A stretch of 64,000 nt of DNA from Tsuneonella rigui (GCF_003958625.1 NZ_RSEL01000028.1:167501-231500); one strand, 5' to 3'. Numbered from the stretch's first letter, positions 44,714 through 53,601 are shown. Numbers and translations are program-made. Notes: generated by a model not told the origin, from the letters alone.

Positions 44714-46488
44714 CCCTTGGCCTTCGCATCGCGCGCGGCGGCGCGATCCCGGTCGGTCTTGTCCTTATCCGCCTGCGCCCTCAGTTGCGGGTGCTTCGAA
44801 TAGAGATAGCTCTGCTGCGCCAGCGTGAGGATGTTCGAGGTGATCCAGTAGATGAGCAGTCCGGCCGCGAACGGCGCCATGACGAACATCAGCACCCACG
44901 GCATGATCGCGAACATCTGCTGCTGGATCGGGTCCATCGCCTGCGGATTGAGGCGGAAGGTCAGGAACATGGTGATGCCGAGCAGCACCGCCAGCACGCC
45001 GATGGCGAGGAAGCTGGGCGGAGTGAACGGCAGCAGGCCGAACAGGTTGAGGATGTGCGCCGGATCGGGCGCCGACAGGTCGTGGATCCACAGCGCGAAC
45101 GGCTTGTGGCGCATGTCGATCGACAGCATCAGCACCTTGTACAGCCCGAAGAAGATCGGGATCTGCAGCAGGATCGGCAGGCAGCCCGCGAGCGGGTTGA
45201 CGCCCTCGCTCTTGTAGAGCGCCATGACTTCCTGCTGCTGGCGCGGCTTGTCGTCCTTGTAGCGCTCCTGGATCGCCTTCATCTTCGGCTGGATCGCGCG
45301 CATCGCCGCCATGCTCGCGAACTGCTTCTGCGCGATCGGGAACATCGCCCCGCGCACGATCAGCGTGAGCAGGATGATCGCCACGCCGAAGTTGTGGACG
45401 AGGCTGTAAAGCGTCGCGAGCAGCCAGTGGATCGGCTTTTCGACCACGCCGAACCAGCCCCAGTCGATGGCGTTATCTAACCCGGGAATGCCCGCCCTGG
45501 TGTAGCCGCCGAGAACGTCGATCTCCTTGGCGCCTGCGAACAGCCGGGTGGTGCGGGCGATCTGGCGTCCGGTGGCGACCGTCAGCGGATCGTAGATCAC
45601 GTCGGCGCGGTAGAGATCGCGGCCGAGCGAGCGGAAGTCGGCGTCGACCTCGGCATTCGATTGCGGGACCAACGCCGACAGCCAGTAGATGTCGGTGAAG
45701 CCGATCCAGCGCGCAGCGCCTTCCGGCGTCACCTTGCCGGCTTCCGCGACATCGGCATAGTTGCTGCCGAAATCGACCCCGCTGCCGAAGTAGCCGATCG
45801 GTCCCGAGTGGATCGTCCACTGGTCGATGCTGGCGGTGGCGCTGGTGCGGTTGATCAGCGCGAAGGGGCGCACCACGATCGCGCCCGGCGCAAGGTTGGC
45901 GACGGTCTGCTTGGCGGTGATCAGGTACTTGTCGTCGATCGCGAACTCGATCCCGAAGCGCTGGCCCTGGCCGTTGTCCCACGAGAGCTGGACCGGCTTG
46001 CCGGGTGAGAGCGGGCCGCCGGTGGCCTGCCACACGGTGGTGCTGTCGGGCACCTTCACGTTCGAGCCGACCCAGCCGAACTGCGCGAAGTGCTGCGCGG
46101 GAGTGCCGGACGGGCTGAACAGGCGAACGGGGCCCGAATCCTTGTCGACCGTCTGGCGGTGCGTAGTGAGCGTGAGATCGTCGATCCGCGCGCCGACCAG
46201 ATCGATCGAGCCGGCCAGTTCCGGCGCGGCGATGGCGACGCGCTGCGGACTCTTGAGCACGGTCGCGAGGTCGCGCTTCTCGAGCGCCTCGGCGGCGGGA
46301 TCGGTCAGCCCGCCTTCTCGCGTGCGGACGACCTTCTTGGCGTCGCCGTCTGCAGCGGCAGCGGTGGTCGCCTCGACCTTCGCCGGGATGGCCGGCTTGG
46401 GATAGATGTAGTTGATCGCCGCGTCCCAGCCGAACAGCAGCAGGCCGCACAGCACGACGGCGAGGAACAGGTTGCGCTGGTTGCTCAA
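44710..46488 (-). CDS. yidC: Membrane protein insertase YidC
   Basis: The 592-residue protein inserts membrane proteins alone or with SecYEG. An N-terminal helix is followed by a long periplasmic beta domain (about 60-350) and five C-terminal helices with the conserved core ([20 protein letters not shown] and the cytoplasmic loop around 410-425). It ends in a basic charged tail ([18 protein letters not shown]), suited to ribosome contact. It sits in the rpmH-rnpA-yidD-yidC-engB cluster. Confidence 0.96.
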   Translation of the reverse strand: MSNQRNLFLAVVLCGLLLFGWDAAINYIYPKPAIPAKVEATTAAAADGDAKKVVRTREGGLTDPAAEALEKRDLATVLKSPQRVAIAAPELAGSIDLVGARIDDLTLTTHRQTVDKDSGPVRLFSPSGTPAQHFAQFGWVGSNVKVPDSTTVWQATGGPLSPGKPVQLSWDNGQGQRFGIEFAIDDKYLITAKQTVANLAPGAIVVRPFALINRTSATASIDQWTIHSGPIGYFGSGVDFGSNYADVAEAGKVTPEGAARWIGFTDIYWLSALVPQSNAEVDADFRSLGRDLYRADVIYDPLTVATGRQIARTTRLFAGAKEIDVLGGYTRAGIPGLDNAIDWGWFGVVEKPIHWLLATLYSLVHNFGVAIILLTLIVRGAMFPIAQKQFASMAAMRAIQPKMKAIQERYKDDKPRQQQEVMALYKSEGVNPLAGCLPILLQIPIFFGLYKVLMLSIDMRHKPFALWIHDLSAPDPAHILNLFGLLPFTPPSFLAIGVLAVLLGITMFLTFRLNPQAMDPIQQQMFAIMPWVLMFVMAPFAAGLLIYWITSNILTLAQQSYLYSKHPQLRAQADKDKTDRDRAAARDAKAKG

Positions 46489-46527
46489 GAAGGTCGATCC
46501 CGTTTGTCTATGGGGTGATGATCATGG

Positions 46528-46737
46528 TCAGGGCACCGGGTCGTAGCCGTGCCCGCCCCAAGGGTGGCAGCGCATTATACGCTTCACGGCCATCCATCCA
46601 CCCCTCAATGCCCCGTGCTTGGTGAGCGCCTCGATGGCGTATTCGGAGCATGAAGGTGCGTAGCGGCACGATGGTGGCAGGATGCGGCTCGGGCCGACTT
46701 GCCAGGCGCGCGCGACAAGGATGAAGAGCTGCTTCAA
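46528..46737 (-). CDS. yidD: Membrane protein insertion efficiency factor YidD
   Basis: The 69-residue protein has the YidD pattern: hydrophobic [28 protein letters not shown] with the conserved cysteines, and [13 protein letters not shown] at the end. It aids YidC-dependent insertion. It starts with TTG at 46737 overlapping the rnpA stop as TTGA, with no ATG in the right place. It lies 39 bases before yidC. Confidence 0.94.
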   Translation of the reverse strand: MKQLFILVARAWQVGPSRILPPSCRYAPSCSEYAIEALTKHGALRGGWMAVKRIMRCHPWGGHGYDPVP

Positions 46738-47108
46738 TTGCGCGGGCCATGGGGTTTCCGGCGGCGCGGCGGATCGCCCTTGCCGGCGGTGGCGCGGGCG
46801 AGCGCCTGCGCCAGCTCGTCGCGCAGCAAGGCGAAGTCGCGCTCCACTCCGCCGTCGCGGCCGATCAGGATGTGATCGTGGTCGGCGAGCCCCTCGCCCG
46901 GTAGCGCGACGCGCAACAGCTCGCGAAAGCGCCGCTTCATCCGGTTGCGGACGACTGCGTTGCCGATCTTCTTGGTAACCGTGACCCCGAACCGCTTGCC
47001 GCGCCCGCTGTTAGGATGCGCCAGTAGCACGAAGCCCGGTCGCGCCACGCGAATCCCGCGATTCGCCGCGAGGAAATCGGCCCGCTTGCGGATGGTCTCC
47101 ACCGTCAT
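46734..47108 (-). CDS. rnpA: Ribonuclease P protein component
   Basis: The 124-residue basic protein assists RNase P RNA in trimming tRNA 5' ends. It has the diagnostic [16 protein letters not shown] stretch near residue 50. The N terminus starts with [15 protein letters not shown], and the C terminus is a charged extension. It follows rpmH with 160 bases that contain hairpins. Confidence 0.94.
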   Translation of the reverse strand: MTVETIRKRADFLAANRGIRVARPGFVLLAHPNSGRGKRFGVTVTKKIGNAVVRNRMKRRFRELLRVALPGEGLADHDHILIGRDGGVERDFALLRDELAQALARATAGKGDPPRRRKPHGPRN

Positions 47109-47158
47109 GTCAGGCGATATAGGGAGCTAATACACCGCTTGCTAGATACGCAAGCAAA

Positions 47159-47178
47159 CGGGCTCCCGAAGGAGCCCG
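47159..47178 (-). terminator. Hairpin with UUCG loop between rpmH and rnpA
   Basis: On the minus strand an 8-base stem (CGGGCTCC and GGAGCCCG) closes a TTCG loop, followed by the T-rich GTTTGCTT. It fits an intrinsic terminator or attenuator after rpmH. A perfect 8-base stem at 47240-47259 (GAGCGCGC and GCGCGCTC) also lies downstream of rpmH without a T tract. Confidence 0.6.
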
Positions 47179-47268
47179 CAAGGCCGAACGGCCGTCCGCA
47201 GCTGCCCCGTAGCGTAGCGACGGGAACAGCAGCGAGGACGAGCGCGCGGAGGCGCGCTCGCAAAGAGA

Positions 47269-47403
47269 TTAGGCGCAGAGCTTCTTGCGGCCGCGGGCGC
47301 GACGCGCGCGCAGGACCTTGCGGCCGCCGGGGGTCGCCTTGCGGGCGAAGAAACCGTGGCGGCGGGCGCGCACGAGATTGCTGGGCTGGAACGTCCGCTT
47401 CAT
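47269..47403 (-). CDS. rpmH: 50S ribosomal protein L34
   Basis: This short 44-residue gene has the standard L34 sequence, starting [19 protein letters not shown] and ending GRKKLCA; it is very basic. It binds 23S rRNA. It is first in the rpmH-rnpA-yidD-yidC-engB order on the minus strand. The frame from the ATG at 47403 to the TAA at 47269 is complete. Confidence 0.98.
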   Translation of the reverse strand: MKRTFQPSNLVRARRHGFFARKATPGGRKVLRARRARGRKKLCA

Positions 47404-47466
47404 CGGATCCTCGGTATGTCTAAAAGCAAAGGGCGACCACACGGGGCCGCCGTCAAGCGCGCGCCA

Positions 47467-48183
47467 CTATGGGAAGGCGTGGCCCAAGTCAAGGTAGGCG
47501 ATGGCCGGTGTGGCGGGCTTCGCTTCACCCACCCAGGCGCGCATGTCCTGCGCCGTCATCCAGCGCGCGTCGGCGTTGGGCGTCGCGTTGGTCATGTCGT
47601 AGAACCCGCGCGGGTCGGCAACCCCCATCTCGCGGTAGTAGTCGAGATAGGCGCGGTTGACCGGCGAATCGGCGGCGAAGTCGCGCGGACCCAAGCCGTC
47701 GCTGTCGCGCCAGGCGTGGACCGCGAACTCCGCGCCGTCGTCGATCCGACGGGTAGCGCCGGCAAGAAACAGCTCGACCGCGCCCGAGCGCACCGAGCCG
47801 TCCGCCGGCACGTGTGTGGCGATCCCGGCGGCGCGGATCATTCGGCCGAGCTTGAGGTTCGCGGTGTCGTCGTCGGTGCCGGGGCACTCGAGCATCTCGA
47901 GCGTGGTGATGCCGGGGTGATCGCGCAACATCGCCTGGAACTGCGCGGGCGTGGCGCCATCGCTGACGTCGACCATCGCGGCACGCGATTCGTCAATCAC
48001 GCGGAACGGGCCGTACACCTCGCCCTGCGCTAGCGCCGGCCCATGCGCCGCGACGAGGCGCTCGGCGCCGTCCTCGGTCCACTCCTCGACCGTGACCGTC
48101 TCGCTGACCACGTAACTCTGCGCGTGCGCCGGCACGGCCAGGCCCGCAAGGAGGCTGGCTGCGAGGATGAAGGTGCGGCGCAT
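47467..48183 (-). CDS. Periplasmic ClpP/crotonase-like serine hydrolase (COG3904-like)
   Basis: The 238-residue product has a signal peptide (ending PAHAQ). Its fold pattern is like that of predicted periplasmic ClpP-type proteins: a DDDTANLKLGRMIRAAGIATHVPADG strand-helix, the SVRSGAVELFLAG motif near residue 135, where a serine sits in the expected nucleophile place, and a later GAEFAVHAW with a histidine. Catalytic identity is inferred. It precedes rpmH on the same strand but ends 63 bases upstream of it; no known role. Confidence 0.6.
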   Translation of the reverse strand: MRRTFILAASLLAGLAVPAHAQSYVVSETVTVEEWTEDGAERLVAAHGPALAQGEVYGPFRVIDESRAAMVDVSDGATPAQFQAMLRDHPGITTLEMLECPGTDDDTANLKLGRMIRAAGIATHVPADGSVRSGAVELFLAGATRRIDDGAEFAVHAWRDSDGLGPRDFAADSPVNRAYLDYYREMGVADPRGFYDMTNATPNADARWMTAQDMRAWVGEAKPATPAIAYLDLGHAFP

Positions 48184-48314
48184 GATGCCGATTGCGCCCA
48201 CGCGCCTTGCCGAAGTCCCAAGCAGCATGCTTGCGATTTCGTTCACCATGCCGGTCCGGACCACTCGACAGCCCGCCAAGCATTCGCCACAAGCCCCTGC
48301 TTACAGGGGGTTTC

Positions 48315-49823
48315 GTGGTCGCACTCGTCAGGACGGTAGCCTATCTCGGGCTGGAGGCGCGCGCCGTCGAGGTGCAGTGCCAGGTCGCGCCCGGGCTCCC
48401 GCGATTCAATCTCGTCGGCCTGCCCGACAAGGCGGTGGGCGAGAGCAAGGAGCGGGTCCACGCCGCGCTCGCCGCGATGGGACTGAGCCTGCCGCCCAAG
48501 CGGATCACCATCAACCTGTCGCCCGCGGACCTGCCCAAGGAAGGCAGCCACTACGACCTCCCCATCGCGCTCGCGCTGCTGGCGGCGATGGGCGTGACCG
48601 ACGCCGAGCAGCTGGGCGACTGGATCGCGGTCGGCGAACTGGCACTGGACGGCCGCATCGCGCCTTCGCCCGGCGTGCTGCTTGCGGCGATCCACGCCAG
48701 CGAGCAGGAAGCGGGCCTGATCTGTCCCGCAGCGCAAGGCAGCGAGGCGCGCTGGGCGAGCGGGGTTCCCGTCCTCGCCGCGCCCGACCTTGTGAGCCTG
48801 CTCAACCACCTCAAAGGCACCCAGCGGCTGCCCGAACCGCCGCCGGGCGAGGTCGAGGAACCCGGTTACGGTCCGGACCTCAAGCAGGTCAAAGGTCAGG
48901 AAACGGCCAAGCGCGCGCTGGAGATCGCGGCGGCCGGCGGGCACAACCTCTTGATGGTCGGGCCGCCGGGTGCGGGCAAGTCGTTGATGGCGAGCTGCCT
49001 CCCCGGCATCCTCCCGCCGCTCACCCCGGGCGAGGCGCTGGAGACCAGCATGGTCGCCTCGGTCGCGGGCATCCTCGAAGGCGGCAAGATCAGCCGCCAG
49101 CGCCCGTTCCGCGCGCCACATCATTCGGCGAGCATGGCCGCGCTTACCGGCGGCGGCCTACGGGTGAAGCCGGGCGAGGTCAGCCTCGCGCACCTCGGCG
49201 TGCTGTTCCTCGATGAGCTGCCCGAGTTCCAGCGCGCGGTGCTCGATTCGCTCAGGCAGCCGATCGAGACCGGCAAAGTCGACGTCGCCCGCGCCAACGC
49301 GCACGTCAGCTTCCCCGCGCGGGTGCAGCTGGTCGCGGCGATGAATCCGTGCCGCTGCGGACACTTGGGCGATCCGGCGCTCGCCTGCAGCCGCGCTCCG
49401 CGCTGCGCGGCCGATTACCAGAGCAAGGTCTCCGGCCCGATGCTCGACCGCATCGATCTCCATGTGGAGGTCGACCCGGTCAGCGCCGCCGACCTCGCGC
49501 TGCCGCCGCCCGCCGAGGGCAGCGCGGAAGTCGCCGCCCGCGTCGCCGCCGCGCGCGCGATCCAGACCGCGCGCTTCGCGGACACCGGCGCGCGCACCAA
49601 TGCCGAGCTCGACGGCGATGCCCTCGAACGCTTCGCCAAACCCGACGAAGCGGGTCAAAAGCTGCTGATGCAAGCGGCGCAGGCGATGCGGCTCTCCGCG
49701 CGCGGCTACACCCGGATGTTGCGCGTCGCGCGGACCATCGCCGACCTGGCGGGCGCCGAACAAGTGGGCCGCATCCACGTCGCCGAGGCGCTCAGCTATC
49801 GTCGCGCCGCGCCGCGCGCCTGA
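48315..49823 (+). CDS. YifB/ComM family Mg-chelatase-like AAA+ ATPase
   Basis: The 502-residue protein has an N-terminal ChlI-like domain (VEVQCQVAPGLPRFNLVGLPDKAVGESKERV region), Walker A MVGPPGAGKSLMAS near residue 215, LFLDELPEF near 298 (Walker B) and zinc/ring motifs CRCGHLGD near 352. ComM homologues help branch migration in natural transformation; the role here is not known. A strong AGGGGG site 5 bases upstream supports the GTG at 48315; there is no ATG at the conserved N terminus. Confidence 0.92.
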   Translation: MVALVRTVAYLGLEARAVEVQCQVAPGLPRFNLVGLPDKAVGESKERVHAALAAMGLSLPPKRITINLSPADLPKEGSHYDLPIALALLAAMGVTDAEQLGDWIAVGELALDGRIAPSPGVLLAAIHASEQEAGLICPAAQGSEARWASGVPVLAAPDLVSLLNHLKGTQRLPEPPPGEVEEPGYGPDLKQVKGQETAKRALEIAAAGGHNLLMVGPPGAGKSLMASCLPGILPPLTPGEALETSMVASVAGILEGGKISRQRPFRAPHHSASMAALTGGGLRVKPGEVSLAHLGVLFLDELPEFQRAVLDSLRQPIETGKVDVARANAHVSFPARVQLVAAMNPCRCGHLGDPALACSRAPRCAADYQSKVSGPMLDRIDLHVEVDPVSAADLALPPPAEGSAEVAARVAAARAIQTARFADTGARTNAELDGDALERFAKPDEAGQKLLMQAAQAMRLSARGYTRMLRVARTIADLAGAEQVGRIHVAEALSYRRAAPRA

Positions 49824-49891
49824 CGCGGCCGTAGCCTTCGTTCTCGCGAGCGACTACAGCGCCGCCCGCGCTTCCGTTCGCCAGAGGACTC

Positions 49892-50656
49892 ATGAATTAC
49901 CCGCGCCTCCAACCGCTGCTGGCGGTGTTCGACCAGCGCTGGCCCGGCGCGCGGCGGCGGATGGTGGGAATAACGCTGGCGCTGGCGATCGAGGCGGGGC
50001 TGTTGCTGGCGATCCTCACGCTCGGCGGCGCGCCGGACGCAAAGCGCCCCCAAAGCGAATCGCTAACCACGGTGGACTTCGCGCCGGCACCCAAGCCGGA
50101 CGAGCCCAAGCCCGAGGAAACGACGAAGCCGCGGGCGCTGCCGCCGGTCGCCAAGCCGCCTCCGCCGACGCCCATGCCGCGCGAGATCACCCCGCCCATC
50201 CCGCTCCCGCCGGCGGCGGTCATCCCGATCACCAAGGCCCCTGCGCCGCCGCCTGCGCCGCCTAGCCGGATTCGCGCGGTGATCCGCGACGACATGAGCG
50301 GACCCGTCGGGCCGCCGGACACCGGCTCACCCGGCGATTCGACGGTGGTCGGCCGCACCGCGAGCGGCGAGCCGATCTACGCGGCGCGCTGGTACCGCGA
50401 GCCGACGGAGCAGGAGATGCGCGGCTATCTCTCGACTGCCGACCCCGGCTGGGCGCTGATTACTTGCAAGACCGAGCCGCAGTACCGGGTGGATCAATGC
50501 GAGCTGGTCGACGAATGGCCGAACGGAGCCGGCATGGGGCGCGCAGTGCTCGCCTCGACCTGGCAATTCAAAGTGCGGCCCCCGCAAAAGGGCGGCCGGC
50601 TACTGGTCGGCGAATGGGTGCGGATCAGGATCAGCTATCACATCGACCGCAAGTAG
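49892..50656 (+). CDS. TonB-like protein with proline-rich linker
   Basis: The 254-residue product has a single N-terminal membrane helix (about 24-44), a proline-rich linker of about 90 residues with PKPDEPKPEETTKPR and PPPAPP repeats, and a C-terminal domain of about 100 residues that resembles the TonB C-terminal fold (WALITCKTEPQYRVDQCELVDEWP, and STWQFKVRPPQKGGR). It might energise an outer-membrane receptor, but no exbB/exbD genes are near and the family match is weak. An AGAGGACTC ribosome site precedes it. Confidence 0.65.
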   Translation: MNYPRLQPLLAVFDQRWPGARRRMVGITLALAIEAGLLLAILTLGGAPDAKRPQSESLTTVDFAPAPKPDEPKPEETTKPRALPPVAKPPPPTPMPREITPPIPLPPAAVIPITKAPAPPPAPPSRIRAVIRDDMSGPVGPPDTGSPGDSTVVGRTASGEPIYAARWYREPTEQEMRGYLSTADPGWALITCKTEPQYRVDQCELVDEWPNGAGMGRAVLASTWQFKVRPPQKGGRLLVGEWVRIRISYHIDRK

Positions 50657-50662
50657 CGCCGT

Positions 50663-50974
50663 TTAGGCCTGCTCAGCCGCCCACTCCGCGTACGGCGTGT
50701 TCCTGGCCATCTTGCGATTGTAGTCGGGCGCGCCATCGCGCCACCACACCGGCCCGCGCTCGCCGAGTGCGACCTTGGCCGCCTGCACATCGGCGCGGGC
50801 GCGCTTCATCGCTTCAGGATCGTCCTTGGCCTCGCGCACCGCGCGCCGGGCAGCCATCAGCGCATCGACGTGGCGCTGCCGCTCAGCTTCGGACAGATCG
50901 GGATTGCTCGCGCGCCACAGGCGCCCGCGTACGATGATGTAGCGCCCGTCGGGAGTTTTCGGCGATCCGCTCAG
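50663..50974 (-). CDS. Small conserved alphaproteobacterial protein with probable CTG start
   Basis: Translation from the CTG at 50974 gives 103 residues: SGSPKTPDGRYIIVRGRLWR, a charged helix with LSEAERQRHVDALMAARRAV, then VALGERGPVWWRDGAPDYNR and MARNTPYAEWAAEQA. This matches a small family I know from alphaproteobacteria. No ATG, GTG or TTG exists between an upstream stop codon in this frame (near 51010) and the ATG at 50857, which would give only 64 residues and lose the conserved N terminus. The CTG overlaps the upstream HxlR stop as CTGA. GC-rich third bases in 50858-50974 support translation. Confidence 0.75.
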   Translation of the reverse strand: MSGSPKTPDGRYIIVRGRLWRASNPDLSEAERQRHVDALMAARRAVREAKDDPEAMKRARADVQAAKVALGERGPVWWRDGAPDYNRKMARNTPYAEWAAEQA

Positions 50975-51531
50975 CGAACGGCGGCGATGTGCGGCAGGCT
51001 CGCGGGCTCGTCATCGCGCGCGCGGTCGAAACCGTCGGCGGGGGTCGCAAACGTGCCGTCCTCGCGCTTGCCGAGGTCGCCGCGCGCCACGAAGCGCAAG
51101 TCCTTGCCGCCGAGCACGCGCCCATCGTGCGACATGATCGAGGTCGGGCCGATCGGCAGGCGGTCGAGTTCGTCGACCAGCACCGGGTCCTCGACGAACT
51201 CGCCGGCATACTTCTGCCCCCATTGGCGCAGCGCGATCATGGCGGGGAGGAGGTCGAAACCCTTCTCGGTCAGGCGGTATTCGATCCGCCGGCGGTCGTC
51301 GGCGCACGGCTGCCGGTCGAGGATGCCGTGCTCGACAAGCTTGGCGAGACGGTTGGAGAGGATGTTCCGCGCGATCCCGAGCTCGGTCAGGAACTCTTCG
51401 AAGTGGTGCAGCCCGTTAAAGCTCGCGCGCAGGATCATGAAGGACCAGCGTTCGCCCATCACCTCGAGCGCCTCGGGCAATCCGCAGGCGTTCAGTTCAC
51501 GCAGGGGCTCGCGCAGCTTGTGCTTGTCCAT
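50971..51531 (-). CDS. HxlR family winged-helix transcriptional regulator
   Basis: The 186-residue protein has an HxlR DNA-binding domain (about 17-115): GERWSFMILRASFNGLHHFEEF, then ARNILSNRLAKLVEHGIL recognition helix and RRRIEYRLTEKGFDLLP wing. Members often sense aldehydes, quinones or redox stress. A C-terminal extension of about 75 residues has no known motif. A GAGAGG site lies 6 bases before the ATG at 51531; the ATG at 51537 abuts it, so the second is chosen. The upstream region has palindromes that could be its operator. Confidence 0.88.
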   Translation of the reverse strand: MDKHKLREPLRELNACGLPEALEVMGERWSFMILRASFNGLHHFEEFLTELGIARNILSNRLAKLVEHGILDRQPCADDRRRIEYRLTEKGFDLLPAMIALRQWGQKYAGEFVEDPVLVDELDRLPIGPTSIMSHDGRVLGGKDLRFVARGDLGKREDGTFATPADGFDRARDDEPASLPHIAAVR

Positions 51532-51584
51532 GGTCATCCTCTCGTTGCCGCTCTTGTAACGCGGAAACCGCGCGCATACATGCG

Positions 51585-51655
51585 AAACTTAAGTTTTAGG
51601 TTGCAACTTAAAATCGAATCGATTAGGTAGCGATTCGCAACGGGTATCGAATCGA
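51585..51655. promoter_or_regulatory. Operator-rich divergent region, HxlR / CC_3452 gene
   Basis: Between the HxlR gene and the CC_3452 family gene are a perfect 12-base palindrome AAACTTAAGTTT (51585-51596), a half-site AACTTAAAA at 51605, an inverted pair CGAATCG / CGATTCG (51615-51637) and a direct repeat ATCGAATCGA at 51613 and 51646. The region is AT-rich compared with its surroundings. It probably binds the HxlR protein and holds both promoters. Confidence 0.55.
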
Positions 51656-51685
51656 AACTCGTTTGGCAAATTCTAAGGATGCGAC

Positions 51686-52027
51686 ATGACCCTCTCTCTC
51701 CCCAACACCGCCCGCCCGCTCGCGATCGTTGCCGCGCTGGCCTGGACCACCCTGTCGATCGGCACCGCCGTTTCGCCGTCCGCCGCCCAGGCCGCCGAAG
51801 GCGCCTATTACCGCGCCCAGCTGTCGGCTCCCGCCGCGAGCACCAACGCGGTTGCCGGCGGCCTCGTGTGGAAGTGCGCCGAAACCAACTGCGCTGCCCC
51901 CAAGGGCACCAGCCGCCCGGCGATCGTCTGCGCCCGCCTGGCCAAGGAAGTCGGCGAAGTGGCGACCTTCACTGCCGGCGGCAAGGCGCTCGAGGCCGAA
52001 GACCTCGCGCGCTGCAACGGCAAGTAA
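51686..52027 (+). CDS. CC_3452 family protein, secreted
   Basis: The 113-residue protein has a signal peptide (ending AQAAE near residue 38) and a small domain with conserved cysteines (WKCAETNCAAP and CARLAKEVG, with a final CNGK). It resembles the CC_3452 family of uncharacterised alphaproteobacterial periplasmic proteins. The final cysteine may pair with one of the others. An AAGGATGCGAC ribosome site precedes the ATG. A strong terminator follows 45 bases after the stop. Confidence 0.85.
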   Translation: MTLSLPNTARPLAIVAALAWTTLSIGTAVSPSAAQAAEGAYYRAQLSAPAASTNAVAGGLVWKCAETNCAAPKGTSRPAIVCARLAKEVGEVATFTAGGKALEAEDLARCNGK

Positions 52028-52072
52028 TTTCTCCCGACCACCCAGTCCTCTCCGACCCCAGGGTGGCACTTC

Positions 52073-52103
52073 AGGCCCTCAGCGGAAGCTGGGGGCCTTT
52101 TTT
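52073..52103 (+). terminator. Intrinsic terminator after CC_3452 family gene
   Basis: An 11-base stem (AGGCCCTCAGC and GCTGGGGGCCT, with one G-U pair) closes a GGAA loop and runs into six Ts. It should end the upstream gene's transcript. Confidence 0.9.
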
Positions 52104-52124
52104 GTGCGCGACCACAATACACGC

Positions 52125-52152
52125 AAAAAGCCCCCGCGAATGCAGGGGCTTT
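52125..52152 (-). terminator. Intrinsic terminator after rpmJ
   Basis: On the minus strand AAAGCCCC and GGGGCTTTTT arms surround a loop of about 10 bases that follows rpmJ by 37 bases. The T-rich 3' side makes it a good terminator facing the one for the CC_3452 gene. Confidence 0.8.
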
Positions 52153-52189
52153 CAAAGACCAGCGCGACCCAGCCGGGCCGCAGCGCGAA

Positions 52190-52315
52190 TCAGCCCTGGC
52201 GGGCCTTGAAGCGACGGTTGGTCTTGTTGATCACGTAAGTGCGGCCGCGACGACGGATGACGCGGTTGTCGCGGTGGCGGTCCTTGAGGGACTTGAGGCT
52301 GTTGCGGATCTTCAT
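52190..52315 (-). CDS. rpmJ: 50S ribosomal protein L36 (Cys-less type)
   Basis: The 41-residue protein starts [20 protein letters not shown] and ends [21 protein letters not shown]. It lacks the zinc-binding cysteines of the E. coli main L36 form, as is usual in alphaproteobacteria and in the zinc-independent type. The frame extends upstream but the ATG at 52315 matches all L36 proteins. It is followed by its own terminator. Confidence 0.97.
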   Translation of the reverse strand: MKIRNSLKSLKDRHRDNRVIRRRGRTYVINKTNRRFKARQG

Positions 52316-52425
52316 GGGTCTGCCTGAAAAAATTGCGGCACCGGAAGCAAGCTCCGATGCCGGAAAAAGCAAGCCGCGCCCCTAGTGGGGTGAGCGCCTC
52401 GCGTCAAGCGCGGATCAGGCTGCGG

Positions 52426-53460
52426 TCAGGCAGCCTTTGCCGCTTCGGCGCGGATCGCGCTCAGTCGTTCTTCCCATGCCATCGCGTGACGCACAATGGT
52501 TTCGAGGTCGTCATGCCGCGGGCGCCAAGGCAGGGTATCGAGAATGCGCGCGTTGTCCGACACCAGGCATGCTGGATCGCCCGCGCGTCGCGGCTCCAGC
52601 CGGCGCTCGATCGGCCGGTTGGTCAGGCGGTCGACGGCGTCGAGCACCTCCATTACCGAAAAGCCCCGGCCGTAGCCGCAGTTCATCTGCAGCGAGCGCT
52701 CCGGCTCCGCGATGAGCGCTTCCAGCGCGTGCACGTGAGCCGCCGCGAGGTCGGAGACGTGGATGTAATCGCGCACGCCGGTGCCGTCGGGCGTGTCGTA
52801 GTCGGTGCCGAACACCGCGACGTGCTCGCGCTTGCCGAGCGCCGCCTCGACCGCGACCTTGATCAGGTGCGTTGCCCCCGCGGTCGACTGGCCGCTGCGG
52901 CCTTCGGGGTCGGCGCCGGCGACGTTGAAATAACGCAGCGCGCAGTAGTTAAGCTCGTGCGCGAAGGCGGTGTCTGCCAGCATCCGCTCGGTCATCAGCT
53001 TCGACCAGCCGTAGGGGTTGATCGGCACCTGCGGGCAGTCTTCCGCCACTCGCTCGACCGAAGGCACGCCGTAGGTCGCGGCGGTGCTCGAGAAGATAAA
53101 GTGCGGCACACCCGCCGCAACCACCGCCTCGATCAGAGCCCGGCTCTTGGCGGTGTTGTTGTGGTAGTACTTGAGCGGGTTCTCGACCGATTCCGGGACC
53201 ACGATCGAGCCGGCGAAGTGCATCACGGCTCGAGTGCCCTGCACTGCGAAGATCTGCGCCAGCAGCTCGGCGTTCTCGATGTCGCCTTCGAAGAACGGGA
53301 CATCGTCGGGCACCGCGAAGCGGAACCCGGTCGAAAGGTTGTCGATCACCGCGACCGGGTAACCGGCGTCGCGCAAGGCGAGCACGGCATGGCTGCCGAT
53401 GTAACCGGCCCCGCCGGTGACGAGGACAGGGTGCGCTTGACGTTCGATCGATCCGGACAT
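52426..53460 (-). CDS. galE: UDP-glucose 4-epimerase
   Basis: The 344-residue extended SDR enzyme has TGGAGYIGSH near residue 15 for NAD, SSTAATYG near 125 (catalytic serine region) and the YxxxK pair in NPYGWSK near 150. It interconverts UDP-glucose and UDP-galactose for surface polysaccharides. A Ser-to-Ala change is not evident. It lies alone on its strand with a 141-base upstream gap before the divergent DUF4136-like gene. Confidence 0.93.
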   Translation of the reverse strand: MSGSIERQAHPVLVTGGAGYIGSHAVLALRDAGYPVAVIDNLSTGFRFAVPDDVPFFEGDIENAELLAQIFAVQGTRAVMHFAGSIVVPESVENPLKYYHNNTAKSRALIEAVVAAGVPHFIFSSTAATYGVPSVERVAEDCPQVPINPYGWSKLMTERMLADTAFAHELNYCALRYFNVAGADPEGRSGQSTAGATHLIKVAVEAALGKREHVAVFGTDYDTPDGTGVRDYIHVSDLAAAHVHALEALIAEPERSLQMNCGYGRGFSVMEVLDAVDRLTNRPIERRLEPRRAGDPACLVSDNARILDTLPWRPRHDDLETIVRHAMAWEERLSAIRAEAAKAA

Positions 53461-53601
53461 GCCGGCACGCTACGGCGAACGTGGTAAACAACCCGTTCAC
53501 GCCTACGCCGCCGATGTTCATCGCGCGGCCATGCGCCTCGAGGTATATCGGCCGAACTATTTGGGGCATTTTCACTTTCCGATTTTCAAAGGGTTCGCAC
53601 C

